Shown: piece after piece, positions 1 through 6,968 of the stretch | Position numbering within the stretch: the first letter of the stretch is position 1 | Layout of the letters: the number at the start of each line of letters is the position of its first letter | NCBI GenBank assembly: GCA_024762935.1 | Contig: JANTGK010000013.1 | Coordinates: 1 to 35,525, forward strand | Origin: Candidatus Peregrinibacteria bacterium | Lineage (GTDB): Bacteria; Patescibacteriota; Gracilibacteria; CAIRYL01; GCA-016699755 | Length of the DNA: 35,525 bases | Direction: 5' to 3' | Position numbers and translations under genes: made by a program | The notes under the pieces: model-generated | Told to the model about the DNA's origin: nothing | The model's input: only the letters and a program-made list of their open reading frames with translations | Database searches by the model: none

Positions 1-97
1 TTGTAATTTGTAATTTGTAATTTGTAATTTGTAATTTGTAATTTGTAATTTGTAATTTGTAATTTGTAATTTGTAATTTGTAATTTGTAATTTGTAA
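1..97. repeat. Heptamer tandem array (TTGTAAT)n
   Basis: Thirteen perfect copies of TTGTAAT followed by six bases of a fourteenth fill the first 97 nt with no mismatch. The array is cut by the window edge, so the true copy number is unknown. It runs directly into the GTG at 98, and its last TAA (95-97) is an in-frame stop before the first gene. The array at the far end of the window has the same 7-bp period, the same length and a related AATTNNN-type unit. Function is unknown. Heptamer short tandem repeats are known from some bacteria, for example STRR elements in cyanobacteria. Confidence 0.97.
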
Positions 98-145
98 GTG
101 AGGTATTCCTTGATATTTCCCCCTCATCCATGGAAGAATATTCTT

Positions 146-568
146 ATGAATGTCTTTCAAGAATTTCCGGTTCTTATTCCTCTCGTAGCTGGGCTTATTG
201 CCGAAGGAGCAAAACTGATTGGAGTTCTCTATAAAAAATCAAAAATCGAATTTCAGGATATTCTTCAATCTGGTGGACTCCCCAGTGGACACACAGTTTT
301 TGTCTCTTCCCTTGCTACTACCGTTTATCTCATCGAAGGAGTCCGTTCCACATCGTTTGCCATTGTTTTTGTTTTAGCAATAGTAGTCATGTATGACGCC
401 ATGAAAATTCGCCGTGCTGCTGGTCGACATGCCGAAGAGCTCAACCGGATTCTTGGTGAAACAAAATATGTCGAACGACTCGGACACTCTCCATTTGAAG
501 TTATTATGGGCATTGTCATGGGAGTTGGAATCGCTGTGATTCTTTTTTCTTTCTCTTTTTCTATATGA
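146..568 (+). CDS. Divergent PAP2 family protein (DUF212, YuiD-like)
   Basis: A 140-residue membrane protein of the divergent PAP2 / acid phosphatase-vanadium haloperoxidase-related family. Family landmarks are clear: GGLPSGHT in the first third, a VMYDAMKIRRAAGRHAEELN block in the middle and LGHSPFEV near the end, followed by a hydrophobic C-terminal helix. Members resemble lipid phosphatases but lack parts of the classical PAP2 signature, and their substrate is not established. I chose ATG 146 because MNVFQEFPVLIPLVAGLIAE matches the usual N-terminal membrane segment. An in-frame GTG at 98, abutting the heptamer array, would add 16 atypical residues. The stop overlaps the next start as ATGA, so the two genes are probably co-translated. 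Confidence 0.85.
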   Translation: MNVFQEFPVLIPLVAGLIAEGAKLIGVLYKKSKIEFQDILQSGGLPSGHTVFVSSLATTVYLIEGVRSTSFAIVFVLAIVVMYDAMKIRRAAGRHAEELNRILGETKYVERLGHSPFEVIMGIVMGVGIAVILFSFSFSI

Positions 569-801
569 AACCGTGCTGCTCCAAAAGAACAAACAGGCAT
601 TGCTGGAAAATTCCTTTTTTTACAGGACTCCTAGCAGGAGGAATATATGGGATGCTCTTTACAAAAACTGCTGGTCCTGAACTACGAATGAAAATAAAAA
701 AATCAAAAAAACCATGTGCTGATCTTTTTATAGCTGGTGCAGAAATGGATATGAGTTTTATAAAATGGGTAATAAATGCTATAAGAAAAAAACTCTCTTG
801 A
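565..801 (+). CDS. Small YtxH-like membrane protein
   Basis: A 78-residue protein starting within the stop codon of the DUF212 gene (ATGA). A Cys-rich basic N-terminus (MKPCCSKRTNRHC) precedes one hydrophobic glycine-rich segment, FFTGLLAGGIYGMLFTKTAG, followed by a basic PELRMKIKKSKK stretch. The pattern G-x-x-A-G-x-x-x-G-x-L followed by PELR/K resembles the start of YtxH-domain proteins, which have one membrane helix and a cytoplasmic amphipathic tail. The match is short, so the family call is tentative, and no function is known. A second YtxH-like gene lies at 6242-6715. Confidence 0.6.
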   Translation: MKPCCSKRTNRHCWKIPFFTGLLAGGIYGMLFTKTAGPELRMKIKKSKKPCADLFIAGAEMDMSFIKWVINAIRKKLS

Positions 802-829
802 TCATGATCAATCTCTTATTCTCTCAACC

Positions 830-2071
830 ATGAAACAATCCTTTCTCGCAGCAAAAACAAATATGAACGCACCAGCAGATGCTGATTGTATAAATGCGAA
901 ACTCCTCACACAAGCAGGTTTTATAAAAAAAGAAATGGCAGGAGTGTATTCATACCTTCCTCTCGGATTTCGAGTTCTTGAGAAAATTAAAAAAATTATC
1001 GTCGAAGAAATGGATAATGTAGGAATGCAACAAACTCTTATGCCTGCCCTTACCCCTTTAGAGAATTGGAAAAAAACAGGTCGTGACAATGTTGATATTG
1101 CGTACAGACCAACAGAAAATACTGTCCTTGGATTTAGTCATGAAGAGATTGTCACTCCCTTGATAAAAGAAATTATGCGAAGCTATAAAGACTTTCCCAA
1201 ATGTCTCTACCAAATTCAAACAAAATTCCGAAATGAGGCACGGGCAAAATCAGGACTCCTTCGCGGACGAGAGTTCATAATGAAAGATGCCTATTCATTT
1301 CACACCTCAGAAGAAGATTTCAAGCAGTACTACGACAAAGTGGCTGAGGCATACTTCCGAGTATACGAGAGATGTGGTCTCGAGTCCTATAAAATTGAAG
1401 CCAGTGGTGGAATTATGAGTGGAGAAGAAAAAATATCACATGAATATTCAGTCGTTACAAAGGCAGGAGAAGACACCATGGTATTCTGCAAAAAATGTGG
1501 GTTTGCACAAAACATAGAAATTTCAAAAAAGAGAAAGGGTGATGATTGTCCAAATTGTAAAAATTCACTCAATGAAGAAAAATGCATAGAAGTCGGAAAT
1601 ATATTTGACCTCGGATCAAAGTATTCAGACGCATTTGGATTCCATTTCACTGATACAGACGGAAAACAGAAACCGGTACATATGGGGTGTTATGGTATCG
1701 GTGTTTCTCGACTTATGGGTACTATTGTAGAAGCAAGCCATGATGAAAATGGTATTATATGGCCACAAACAGTAGCCCCTTTTCAGCTACATATCCTTTC
1801 TTTGCGTGAAAATGAAAAGGCTGAAGAAATCACTTCCAACCTTGAAGAAGATGGCTTTGAAATTCTATATGATGACAGAAATGAATCCCCAGGGAAAAAA
1901 TTCGCCGACTCAGACCTCCTCGGAATCCCACTCCGCGTAGTAGTTTCAAAGAGAATGCTTGAAAAAGGATGTGTGGAACTTCGAAATCGAAAAACAGGAG
2001 AGACACAAGAAATACCCACACGAGAGCTTCAAAAATATATATCAACATATTTTATGCCCATAAAGAAATGA
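830..2071 (+). CDS. proS: Prolyl-tRNA synthetase lacking the INS editing domain
   Basis: Class II prolyl-tRNA synthetase, which charges tRNA(Pro) with proline. At 413 residues it is far shorter than typical bacterial ProS (about 570). Motif 2 is seen at FRNEARAKSGLLRGREFIMKD (about 133-153) and motif 3 at GCYGIGVSRLMG (about 287-298). The C-terminal anticodon-binding domain ends IPTRELQKYI. Where bacterial ProS carries the roughly 180-residue YbaK-like INS editing domain, only a short linker with two CxxC pairs remains (C220/C223 and C240/C243), directly before IEVGNIFDLGSKYS. Such INS-less enzymes are known, for example in alphaproteobacteria, and usually cannot clear Ala-tRNA(Pro) in cis. 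No separate editing protein (ProXp/YbaK) is visible here. The stop overlaps the aroD start (ATGA). Confidence 0.96.
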   Translation: MKQSFLAAKTNMNAPADADCINAKLLTQAGFIKKEMAGVYSYLPLGFRVLEKIKKIIVEEMDNVGMQQTLMPALTPLENWKKTGRDNVDIAYRPTENTVLGFSHEEIVTPLIKEIMRSYKDFPKCLYQIQTKFRNEARAKSGLLRGREFIMKDAYSFHTSEEDFKQYYDKVAEAYFRVYERCGLESYKIEASGGIMSGEEKISHEYSVVTKAGEDTMVFCKKCGFAQNIEISKKRKGDDCPNCKNSLNEEKCIEVGNIFDLGSKYSDAFGFHFTDTDGKQKPVHMGCYGIGVSRLMGTIVEASHDENGIIWPQTVAPFQLHILSLRENEKAEEITSNLEEDGFEILYDDRNESPGKKFADSDLLGIPLRVVVSKRMLEKGCVELRNRKTGETQEIPTRELQKYISTYFMPIKK

Positions 2072-2739
2072 CCAAGATATGTATTCCCATAAGAGAAAAA
2101 GAATCAGAACAAGTTCTTCAGAAAATTGCTCTTGCAGAACAGGCCGCTGCAGATCTTATTGAAATCTGGCTCGGAGAAATTAAGAAACCCGATATTAAGG
2201 AATATATAAGAGCAACAAAATTGCCGATTCTTGTAAACTGCAAAGGCCAAGAAGAACAAGGGAGTTTCACTGGAAAGAGCAAGGAAAAACAAGCACTCCT
2301 TTTAGACGCAATACAGGCAGGGGCATCCTATGTTGATATCAGTGCCGATTCAGATGAAGAAATAATCTCAGAAATCATCAAAAATAAAGGAGATGTAAAA
2401 ATAATTCTTTCAAAACATTATTTCTCTGGCACCCCTGGTCTCCCACACCTGACAACAGAACTTGCAAAAATCCAAAAATTTCAACCAGACATAGTAAAAT
2501 TTGCAGCAATGCCGAGAACATTTAAAGATGTTGTCACCATGATTCGCCTTGCCGAAAAGCTATCATCAAAACATATATCACACATTGTTATATCTATGGG
2601 AAAGCTCGGAAAAATTACTCGTATTGCTTCTCCTGTATTAAAAAATGAAATTATGTTCGCCTCTCTCGAACAAAACCCAGAAACAACATTAGGGCAAATT
2701 TCCATAAAAAACCTTCACAGAATATATAATTTATTGTAA
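2068..2739 (+). CDS. aroD: Type I 3-dehydroquinate dehydratase, divergent active site
   Basis: A 223-residue type I dehydroquinase, step 3 of the shikimate pathway (3-dehydroquinate to 3-dehydroshikimate through a Schiff base). By comparison with E. coli AroD, the catalytic His is in SKHYFSGTP, the Schiff-base Lys in DIVKFAAMP, the substrate-carboxylate Arg in GKITRIAS, and Gln in TLGQIS. The Glu equivalent to E46 is in LIEIWLGE. The residue two positions after E46 is Trp where E. coli has R48, and the position of R82 is Lys (NCKGQEEQG). Start 2068 was chosen because it overlaps the proS stop (ATGA) and gives the family-typical N-terminus MTKICIPI. No other shikimate gene lies in the window, so the pathway context cannot be judged. 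Confidence 0.85.
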   Translation: MTKICIPIREKESEQVLQKIALAEQAAADLIEIWLGEIKKPDIKEYIRATKLPILVNCKGQEEQGSFTGKSKEKQALLLDAIQAGASYVDISADSDEEIISEIIKNKGDVKIILSKHYFSGTPGLPHLTTELAKIQKFQPDIVKFAAMPRTFKDVVTMIRLAEKLSSKHISHIVISMGKLGKITRIASPVLKNEIMFASLEQNPETTLGQISIKNLHRIYNLL

Positions 2740-2763
2740 AATAGTACATTCATAAAATAAAAT

Positions 2764-3693
2764 ATGTACTCTCGAATTGCTCTCTGTTTTGCAGTTTTCT
2801 TCTGCACAGGATATTCATCAGCGAATGCTGGCAGTATTTTTGACATTTATAAAGCTTCAATTCCTATTCATTCGCAAAAACCACAAGAAGAAGAGCAGTT
2901 ACACCCTGTGTCAAATACGCTTCAAGAAATTTCTCTTCCAAATAATAAAAATATGTTTGCGAGCAGAGATATTACGAAAGAAGTTGATGAACGAAAAAAT
3001 TCATGGAAACTTTCGTCAAATTTTTGCTCACTGTTCACACACCCATCTGAAATACACTACTGTCAAAAAAATCTCTTAGAACAAAAAATTGAAATTGGCG
3101 AACGAACAAATATTATACAGCGAAGAAAAATGTGGAATCTCACCGAAAATTACTGCTTTGAACGTTCTTCATTCAGAAATTATGAATACTGTCTTCATCA
3201 ACTCCATCAGCAACAAGCCTATTGTCCATACCAAAAGACAGCGGGAAATCGCATTATAATAGACCTTGAAAATCAGATACTCTATGGTGTAAAGAATTGT
3301 CAACTCCAAGTCTACACTAAAATTACTACTGGAAAAAACTCTACACCGACCCCAACAGGTGAATATCATGTCTATCAAAAAAGAGGTCCACATTATATGC
3401 AGAATGAATGGTATGTAGATAAGGCTCTCTACTACTTCAGAGGCTATGCTATCCATGATGCAAAATGGCGAATAGGTCAATATTGGCGACCAGAAAACCG
3501 GAGAATATATGGATCTCACGGCTGCACAAATACACCAACAAAAATGATGGAGAAGATTTGGGATGAGTTTGGAGTAGGGGACACAGTTCAAGTTTTTCAA
3601 AGCCTTCCCGAGGATATTGCCTGGGAACTCAAACAAAAAGCAGGGAACAGGCTTCCATTTGACCCAGAAGAAATTACGGGAAACCAATTTTAA
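2764..3693 (+). CDS. Exported L,D-transpeptidase (YkuD domain) with duplicated Cys motif
   Basis: A 309-residue exported protein that probably makes 3-3 peptidoglycan cross-links or attaches proteins to the wall. An N-terminal signal peptide (MYSRIALCFAVFFCTGYSSANA) is followed by a linker. A Cys-rich region (about 80-155) contains two copies of a W-x-L-x-x-N-aromatic-C-x11-C motif (C88/C100 and C131/C143). The YkuD domain occupies about 160-280: IIIDLENQ, TPTPTGEYHVY, a His in YAIHDAK (H231) and the signature GSHGCTNTP with catalytic Cys254 and H252. It follows aroD by 24 nt on the same strand. With the class A PBP at 20066-23434 it gives this cell both kinds of peptidoglycan cross-linking enzyme. 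Confidence 0.88.
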   Translation: MYSRIALCFAVFFCTGYSSANAGSIFDIYKASIPIHSQKPQEEEQLHPVSNTLQEISLPNNKNMFASRDITKEVDERKNSWKLSSNFCSLFTHPSEIHYCQKNLLEQKIEIGERTNIIQRRKMWNLTENYCFERSSFRNYEYCLHQLHQQQAYCPYQKTAGNRIIIDLENQILYGVKNCQLQVYTKITTGKNSTPTPTGEYHVYQKRGPHYMQNEWYVDKALYYFRGYAIHDAKWRIGQYWRPENRRIYGSHGCTNTPTKMMEKIWDEFGVGDTVQVFQSLPEDIAWELKQKAGNRLPFDPEEITGNQF

Positions 3694-3763
3694 ACCTCAG
3701 ATAAAAACTGAAGATGCAATGTTTTCAATCAAGAGGAGTTTTTTCCTCTAAAAACATGATATT

Positions 3764-4492
3764 TCACAACAGACCACGTGTATCCTGCCTCAGGCACTCA
3801 CCAAATAAATCTTCTTCAGGAGAAATATGAGCATAGGTACAATCTTGTTTCTCATCAGTAAATGATACAGGTGCATCTTGAACGAGAACAAAAGGTACTT
3901 TTTCATCTGCTTGTCCAAAATATATTTGTGCAACCGAAGAAAGATTATCCGCGACAGCAATTTCAGAAACCTTCAATTCTTGTCCGTAAATATCTCTCTT
4001 CCCACGTTCATCTGAAATCCCCAAAAACCCTGACCATGCAAGAGCAATACTTGAAATTCCCCTCCGAAAAGGAAAGACACATGAATCGCAGATAATAACA
4101 CCAAAATTCTTTACCCCTGTTTTTTCTTGAATTCCCTTTCGAATCTCTCTTGCAGTAGATTCAGGATTTCGAGGCAAAACAATGGCAGTTCCTGGCTCTG
4201 CATTACTACAATCAATACCCGCATTCGGAAGTACGATTCCTTTTCTTTTTGTCAGATACATATCATATTTTTTAGACCTGCCAATAACCTCATCAGCCTC
4301 TTGTGAAATAATACTGAGAAAATTATTCCGAGAAGTACACGGTACAACTGATCCTTCTGAAACAGAAATAACTTTTGAAGTAACAATAAGAATATCTCCT
4401 TCCATGATGGTGTCATGATAAGCACCCAAAAAAACATCAACGATATTATCGTCTTTTTGGATGAGTGGAGATGGTATACCTCTCAGATTCAT
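3764..4492 (-). CDS. CofE-like gamma-glutamyl ligase (F420-0 ligase family)
   Basis: A 242-residue member of the coenzyme F420-0:gamma-glutamyl ligase family (PF01996), GTP-dependent enzymes that add glutamate by a gamma-amide bond. Visible family blocks are MNLRGIPSPLIQ at the N-terminus, GDILIVTSKVISVSEG (about 32-47), NAGIDCSN, AIVLPRNPESTAREIR and DIYGQELKVSEIAVADNLSS. The usual DTFGRPWR block reads DSCVFPFRRG, a clear departure. No F420 biosynthesis gene or F420-dependent oxidoreductase is in the window, so the true acceptor may be something other than F420-0. The gene starts 3 nt after the stop of the hibernation-factor gene and is surely co-transcribed with it. It is convergent with the L,D-transpeptidase gene. 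Confidence 0.85.
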   Translation of the reverse strand: MNLRGIPSPLIQKDDNIVDVFLGAYHDTIMEGDILIVTSKVISVSEGSVVPCTSRNNFLSIISQEADEVIGRSKKYDMYLTKRKGIVLPNAGIDCSNAEPGTAIVLPRNPESTAREIRKGIQEKTGVKNFGVIICDSCVFPFRRGISSIALAWSGFLGISDERGKRDIYGQELKVSEIAVADNLSSVAQIYFGQADEKVPFVLVQDAPVSFTDEKQDCTYAHISPEEDLFGECLRQDTRGLL

Positions 4493-4495
4493 GTG

Positions 4496-4798
4496 TCATG
4501 AGTTCTTATTTTTATGCTTCTCAATCTGGGGTCTTATTTCTCTCTCCAGTTCATCCATAATGGAAACAACATTTTTTTCTTCCTCTGCTTCTGCCCTAAG
4601 AATATTTCCTGGGAGAGAAATAGTGATACTTCCTTTTATCAACTCTTTTCGTTTCGAAACTAATTCAAATTCCAAACGAATATTTGTGGATTCATCAGCC
4701 ATATCCTTTGCGAGATGTAGAAGTTTTTCTGCTTTTGCTTCAATCTTTTCTTGATCCCACTCAGGAAGAACAAAATTCTTTGCGTGTACGCTAATCAT
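4496..4798 (-). CDS. hpf: HPF/RaiA-like ribosome hibernation factor (short form)
   Basis: With ATG 4798 this is a 100-residue protein with the shape of the short ribosome hibernation promoting factor. It has an N-terminal beta strand MISVHAKNFVL, a helix EAKAEKLLHLAKDM, a strand NIRLEFELVSKR, a strand GSITISLPGNILRAEAEEE and a final helix VSIMDELEREIRPQIEKHK. The AEAEE...IDELE-type ending is the most recognisable part (compare A-E-A-x-x-E-D-x-Y-x-A-I-D-x-L in HPF). These proteins bind the 30S decoding region and stop translation in starved cells. The frame is open upstream to an ATG at 4912, but that extension is hydrophobic/basic and outside the family. Only the short N-domain is present, with no dimerisation domain. 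It is first of a two-gene unit with the CofE-like ligase. Confidence 0.72.
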   Translation of the reverse strand: MISVHAKNFVLPEWDQEKIEAKAEKLLHLAKDMADESTNIRLEFELVSKRKELIKGSITISLPGNILRAEAEEEKNVVSIMDELEREIRPQIEKHKNKNS

Positions 4799-4913
4799 CG
4801 GAGTAAAAATATATAAAAAAAATCGTAAATTAATTTTTACAAATTTTTTCGCCGAAGGAAAGATTGATTTTTTTTTATCTTTCATCCAGAATACGAGAAA
4901 GTCTATTTTCATT

Positions 4914-6236
4914 ATGCATCAGCAATATTTCATATCAATCATCATTTTTGGACTCACAATTTTTACATTTTCTGGCTGTACAGAAAGAAATGCAGAAATA
5001 CATATACCACCTTCAGAAATTCAAGAGAAGCAAGTCATTACAAAAGAAGGGACTATTAGAGCAAAAGAAATTACACGATTTGAAGAGGGTACACATACAT
5101 TCACCACTACTGCTCCTGAGCAAAAAGAATATTTTCTCAATAGCAAAATAATTGATCTTTCTCGTTACGAAAATAAAAATGTCCGTATCACTGGTGAAAT
5201 TCTTAAAAATCCTTCTCTCGATAAAGCACCGGTCATAACAGTTTACTCAATAGATTCATTACTCGAAGATCCTGAAATCAGAGATTCAATTTTTACAGAA
5301 GCAGATTATTCTTTTGCAGCTACACTTCCAGGAGACTGGATGCGAACTATCAACAAAGATGGTGAGATAGAATATAGTCCAGAGGAAAATGATACCATCA
5401 TTCGAGTCTCTCAATTGAAAGAGGGAAGTAAAGAGATGAAAAAATGGCAAAAAGAAATGATCTCGGGGTCGCCTGTAAACATTGGAGGAAAATCAGCCTG
5501 GCAAATTATTCGAAGTGGTGGAAAAATCGACATCATTATCCCAATGCCGGAAAAAAAATCTATCATTCTCTTTCAATTCAACCCAGGAGAAAAACCAAAT
5601 TATGAAAAGGTCATATATTACCAAATGCTCACAGGACTCCAATGGATAGAAGATACAAAGGAGAAAACATCTGAAAAGACAGGAGAAGAAAAAATATTCT
5701 GTGGAGGAGTAGCTAAAAAATTGTGTCCAACTGGATATCGATGTGAACTCTCAAGCTTTGAAAAAGATGCAACTGGAGTCTGTGTTGATGCAACACTCCC
5801 TCCAAATGAAATATCAAAAATATTACAAGAAGACCATCAGACTCCTGAATTAATAGCTCACAAGCAAAAGGAGGAAACTGCAACTTCAATATCATTGGAA
5901 CAGCTCCCCTCGATTCCAGTTGATTGGAAAGAATATAGACGTGAACGTTTTTCCTATTCTTTTTCGGTTCCTAAATCATGGTGGTGGAAAGAGTCTGGAG
6001 GAAGTGGAAATACTATTTCACAAGTTGACATAGCAACTGAAGAAGTAACTGATACAAATAAGATTATCTCAATAAAGATTGTTTCTTCACCAACTCAAGA
6101 GTATTCAGAGGTCAGAACACCATCGTCAATTGAGGTATCTCTTCCAAGAAATGAAAATACCTCTTTTCTGGTTTCCGGAAAAATGGAATACTCTCAGCAG
6201 GTGATACAAATTGCCTCATCTCTTTCTTCTTTTTAA
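4914..6236 (+). CDS. Lipoprotein with two PsbP-like domains and a Cys-rich linker
   Basis: A 440-residue predicted lipoprotein. The signal peptide ends in a lipobox (IFTFSGC, Cys22), so it should be anchored on the outer face of the membrane. Residues about 43-115 look like a small beta-rich domain (KEYFLNSKIIDLSRYENKNV, then VRITGEIL), possibly OB-like. Residues about 130-245 resemble a PsbP-like fold (DYSFAATLPGDWMRT near the start, LLTGLQWIE-type end). A Cys-rich segment (CGGVAKKLCPTGYRCE...GVCVDA, about 263-292) follows, then a second PsbP-like copy, FSYSFSVPKSWWWKE to IQIASSLSSF. The domain names rest on pattern only. Function is unknown. It is divergent from hpf/cofE and only 5 nt from the next gene. 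Confidence 0.75.
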   Translation: MHQQYFISIIIFGLTIFTFSGCTERNAEIHIPPSEIQEKQVITKEGTIRAKEITRFEEGTHTFTTTAPEQKEYFLNSKIIDLSRYENKNVRITGEILKNPSLDKAPVITVYSIDSLLEDPEIRDSIFTEADYSFAATLPGDWMRTINKDGEIEYSPEENDTIIRVSQLKEGSKEMKKWQKEMISGSPVNIGGKSAWQIIRSGGKIDIIIPMPEKKSIILFQFNPGEKPNYEKVIYYQMLTGLQWIEDTKEKTSEKTGEEKIFCGGVAKKLCPTGYRCELSSFEKDATGVCVDATLPPNEISKILQEDHQTPELIAHKQKEETATSISLEQLPSIPVDWKEYRRERFSYSFSVPKSWWWKESGGSGNTISQVDIATEEVTDTNKIISIKIVSSPTQEYSEVRTPSSIEVSLPRNENTSFLVSGKMEYSQQVIQIASSLSSF

Positions 6237-6241
6237 TTTTT

Positions 6242-6715
6242 ATGAAAAAACTTCTCCTTGGACTTATCGCAGGAATATCAGCTGGACTTCTCTTCGCACC
6301 GAAATCTGGAAAAAAATTACGAGAACAGCTCAAAAATTCTGATGAACGGTTTGTTGATTTCGGAAATGCACTTCTTGATGCTACAAAAGATGCTGGATCT
6401 GAAGTCAAAGACCTCTTAGAATCAGACGAAATAAAAGACATGCTTACTTCTGGTAAAAAATCTGTTGAAGATTTTGCCAATGTTATTGAAGAGAAGGGGA
6501 GCGAACTGAGTAAAAGAGCGCAAAAAGAACTTGATACACTTGTCGAAGATGCCATTGACACTGCAAAAAAAGCAAAAACAAATGTAAAGAAAAAGGCAAA
6601 AATAATTAAAAAGAAAGCAGGAGTCATTAAAAAAACAGCAATAAAAAAAGCAACGACAGTAAAAAAGAGGATTACAAAAAAGGCACCAGTAGCAAAAAAG
6701 AGTTCAAAAAAATAA
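6242..6715 (+). CDS. YtxH-domain protein with lysine-rich, histone-H1-like tail
   Basis: A 157-residue protein. The N-terminus MKKLLLGLIAGISAGLLFAPKSGKKLREQL is a textbook YtxH start: a glycine-rich membrane helix, then APKSGKKLRE. The middle (about 40-105) is amphipathic helix with many Asp, Glu and Lys. From about 108 on, the sequence becomes almost purely Lys/Ala/Ile/Val/Thr, for example KKAKIIKKKAGVIKKTAIKKA, and ends APVAKKSSKK, like the C-terminal domain of histone H1 or bacterial H1-like proteins. A membrane anchor plus a nucleic-acid-binding-type tail suggests a role at the membrane-nucleoid interface, which is inference. It follows the lipoprotein gene by 5 nt and is closed by the hairpin at 6741-6774. 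Confidence 0.8.
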   Translation: MKKLLLGLIAGISAGLLFAPKSGKKLREQLKNSDERFVDFGNALLDATKDAGSEVKDLLESDEIKDMLTSGKKSVEDFANVIEEKGSELSKRAQKELDTLVEDAIDTAKKAKTNVKKKAKIIKKKAGVIKKTAIKKATTVKKRITKKAPVAKKSSKK

Positions 6716-6740
6716 TTCTTCATAAGAAAGATAATTCCTC

Positions 6741-6774
6741 AAAAACTCCTTTGTTGTACAGCAAAGGAGTTTTT
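6741..6774. terminator. Strong intrinsic terminator, probably bidirectional
   Basis: A perfect 13-bp inverted repeat: AAAAACTCCTTTG (6741-6753) and CAAAGGAGTTTTT (6762-6774) around an 8-nt loop. The GC-containing stem flanked by A-tract and T-tract makes it work from both strands. It ends the lipoprotein/YtxH unit on +. It could also stop minus-strand read-through from rlmE, 190 nt away. Confidence 0.88.
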
Positions 6775-6939
6775 GATAATACAAACAAAATCCATACCTT
6801 TCCTCTTTTCAGAAGAACACATTACCATAAAAAAACTGTCTGATATGCAAAAGAAATGACATACTTAATATATTTACATTACTCCTGCCCATCAAATCTA
6901 ATAAAAAAATACTATAAGACAATGTATTATGTAATATTT

Positions 6940-6968
6940 TAAAAAGAGTAATCCCAAATTATTACTCT
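6940..6968 (-). terminator. Intrinsic terminator overlapping the rlmE stop codon
   Basis: On the minus strand, AGAGTAAT (6968-6961) pairs perfectly with ATTACTCT (6952-6945) around an 8-nt loop and is followed by a run of T down to 6940. The 5' arm contains the rlmE stop codon (TAA). The stem is AT-rich and so weak, but its placement right at the gene end and the T-run support the call. Confidence 0.55.

Noticed and set aside
98-2071. TGA recoded as glycine (code 25, Gracilibacteria/Absconditabacteria)
   Set aside because: Several genes end at TGA at family-typical lengths and overlap the next start as ATGA (568, 2071), and I saw no conserved glycine position requiring TGA.
3732-3749. Hairpin AGAGGA/TCCTCT after the L,D-transpeptidase gene as a terminator
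   Set aside because: The stem is only 6 bp and is followed by an A-run on + and no T-run on the minus strand.
6716-6961. tRNA or other small RNA genes in the gaps
   Set aside because: I looked through the longer gaps (6716-6961, 9577-9785, 16129-16430, 33835-34002, 35302-35428) and found no T-loop GGTTCGAATCC-like element or acceptor pairing.
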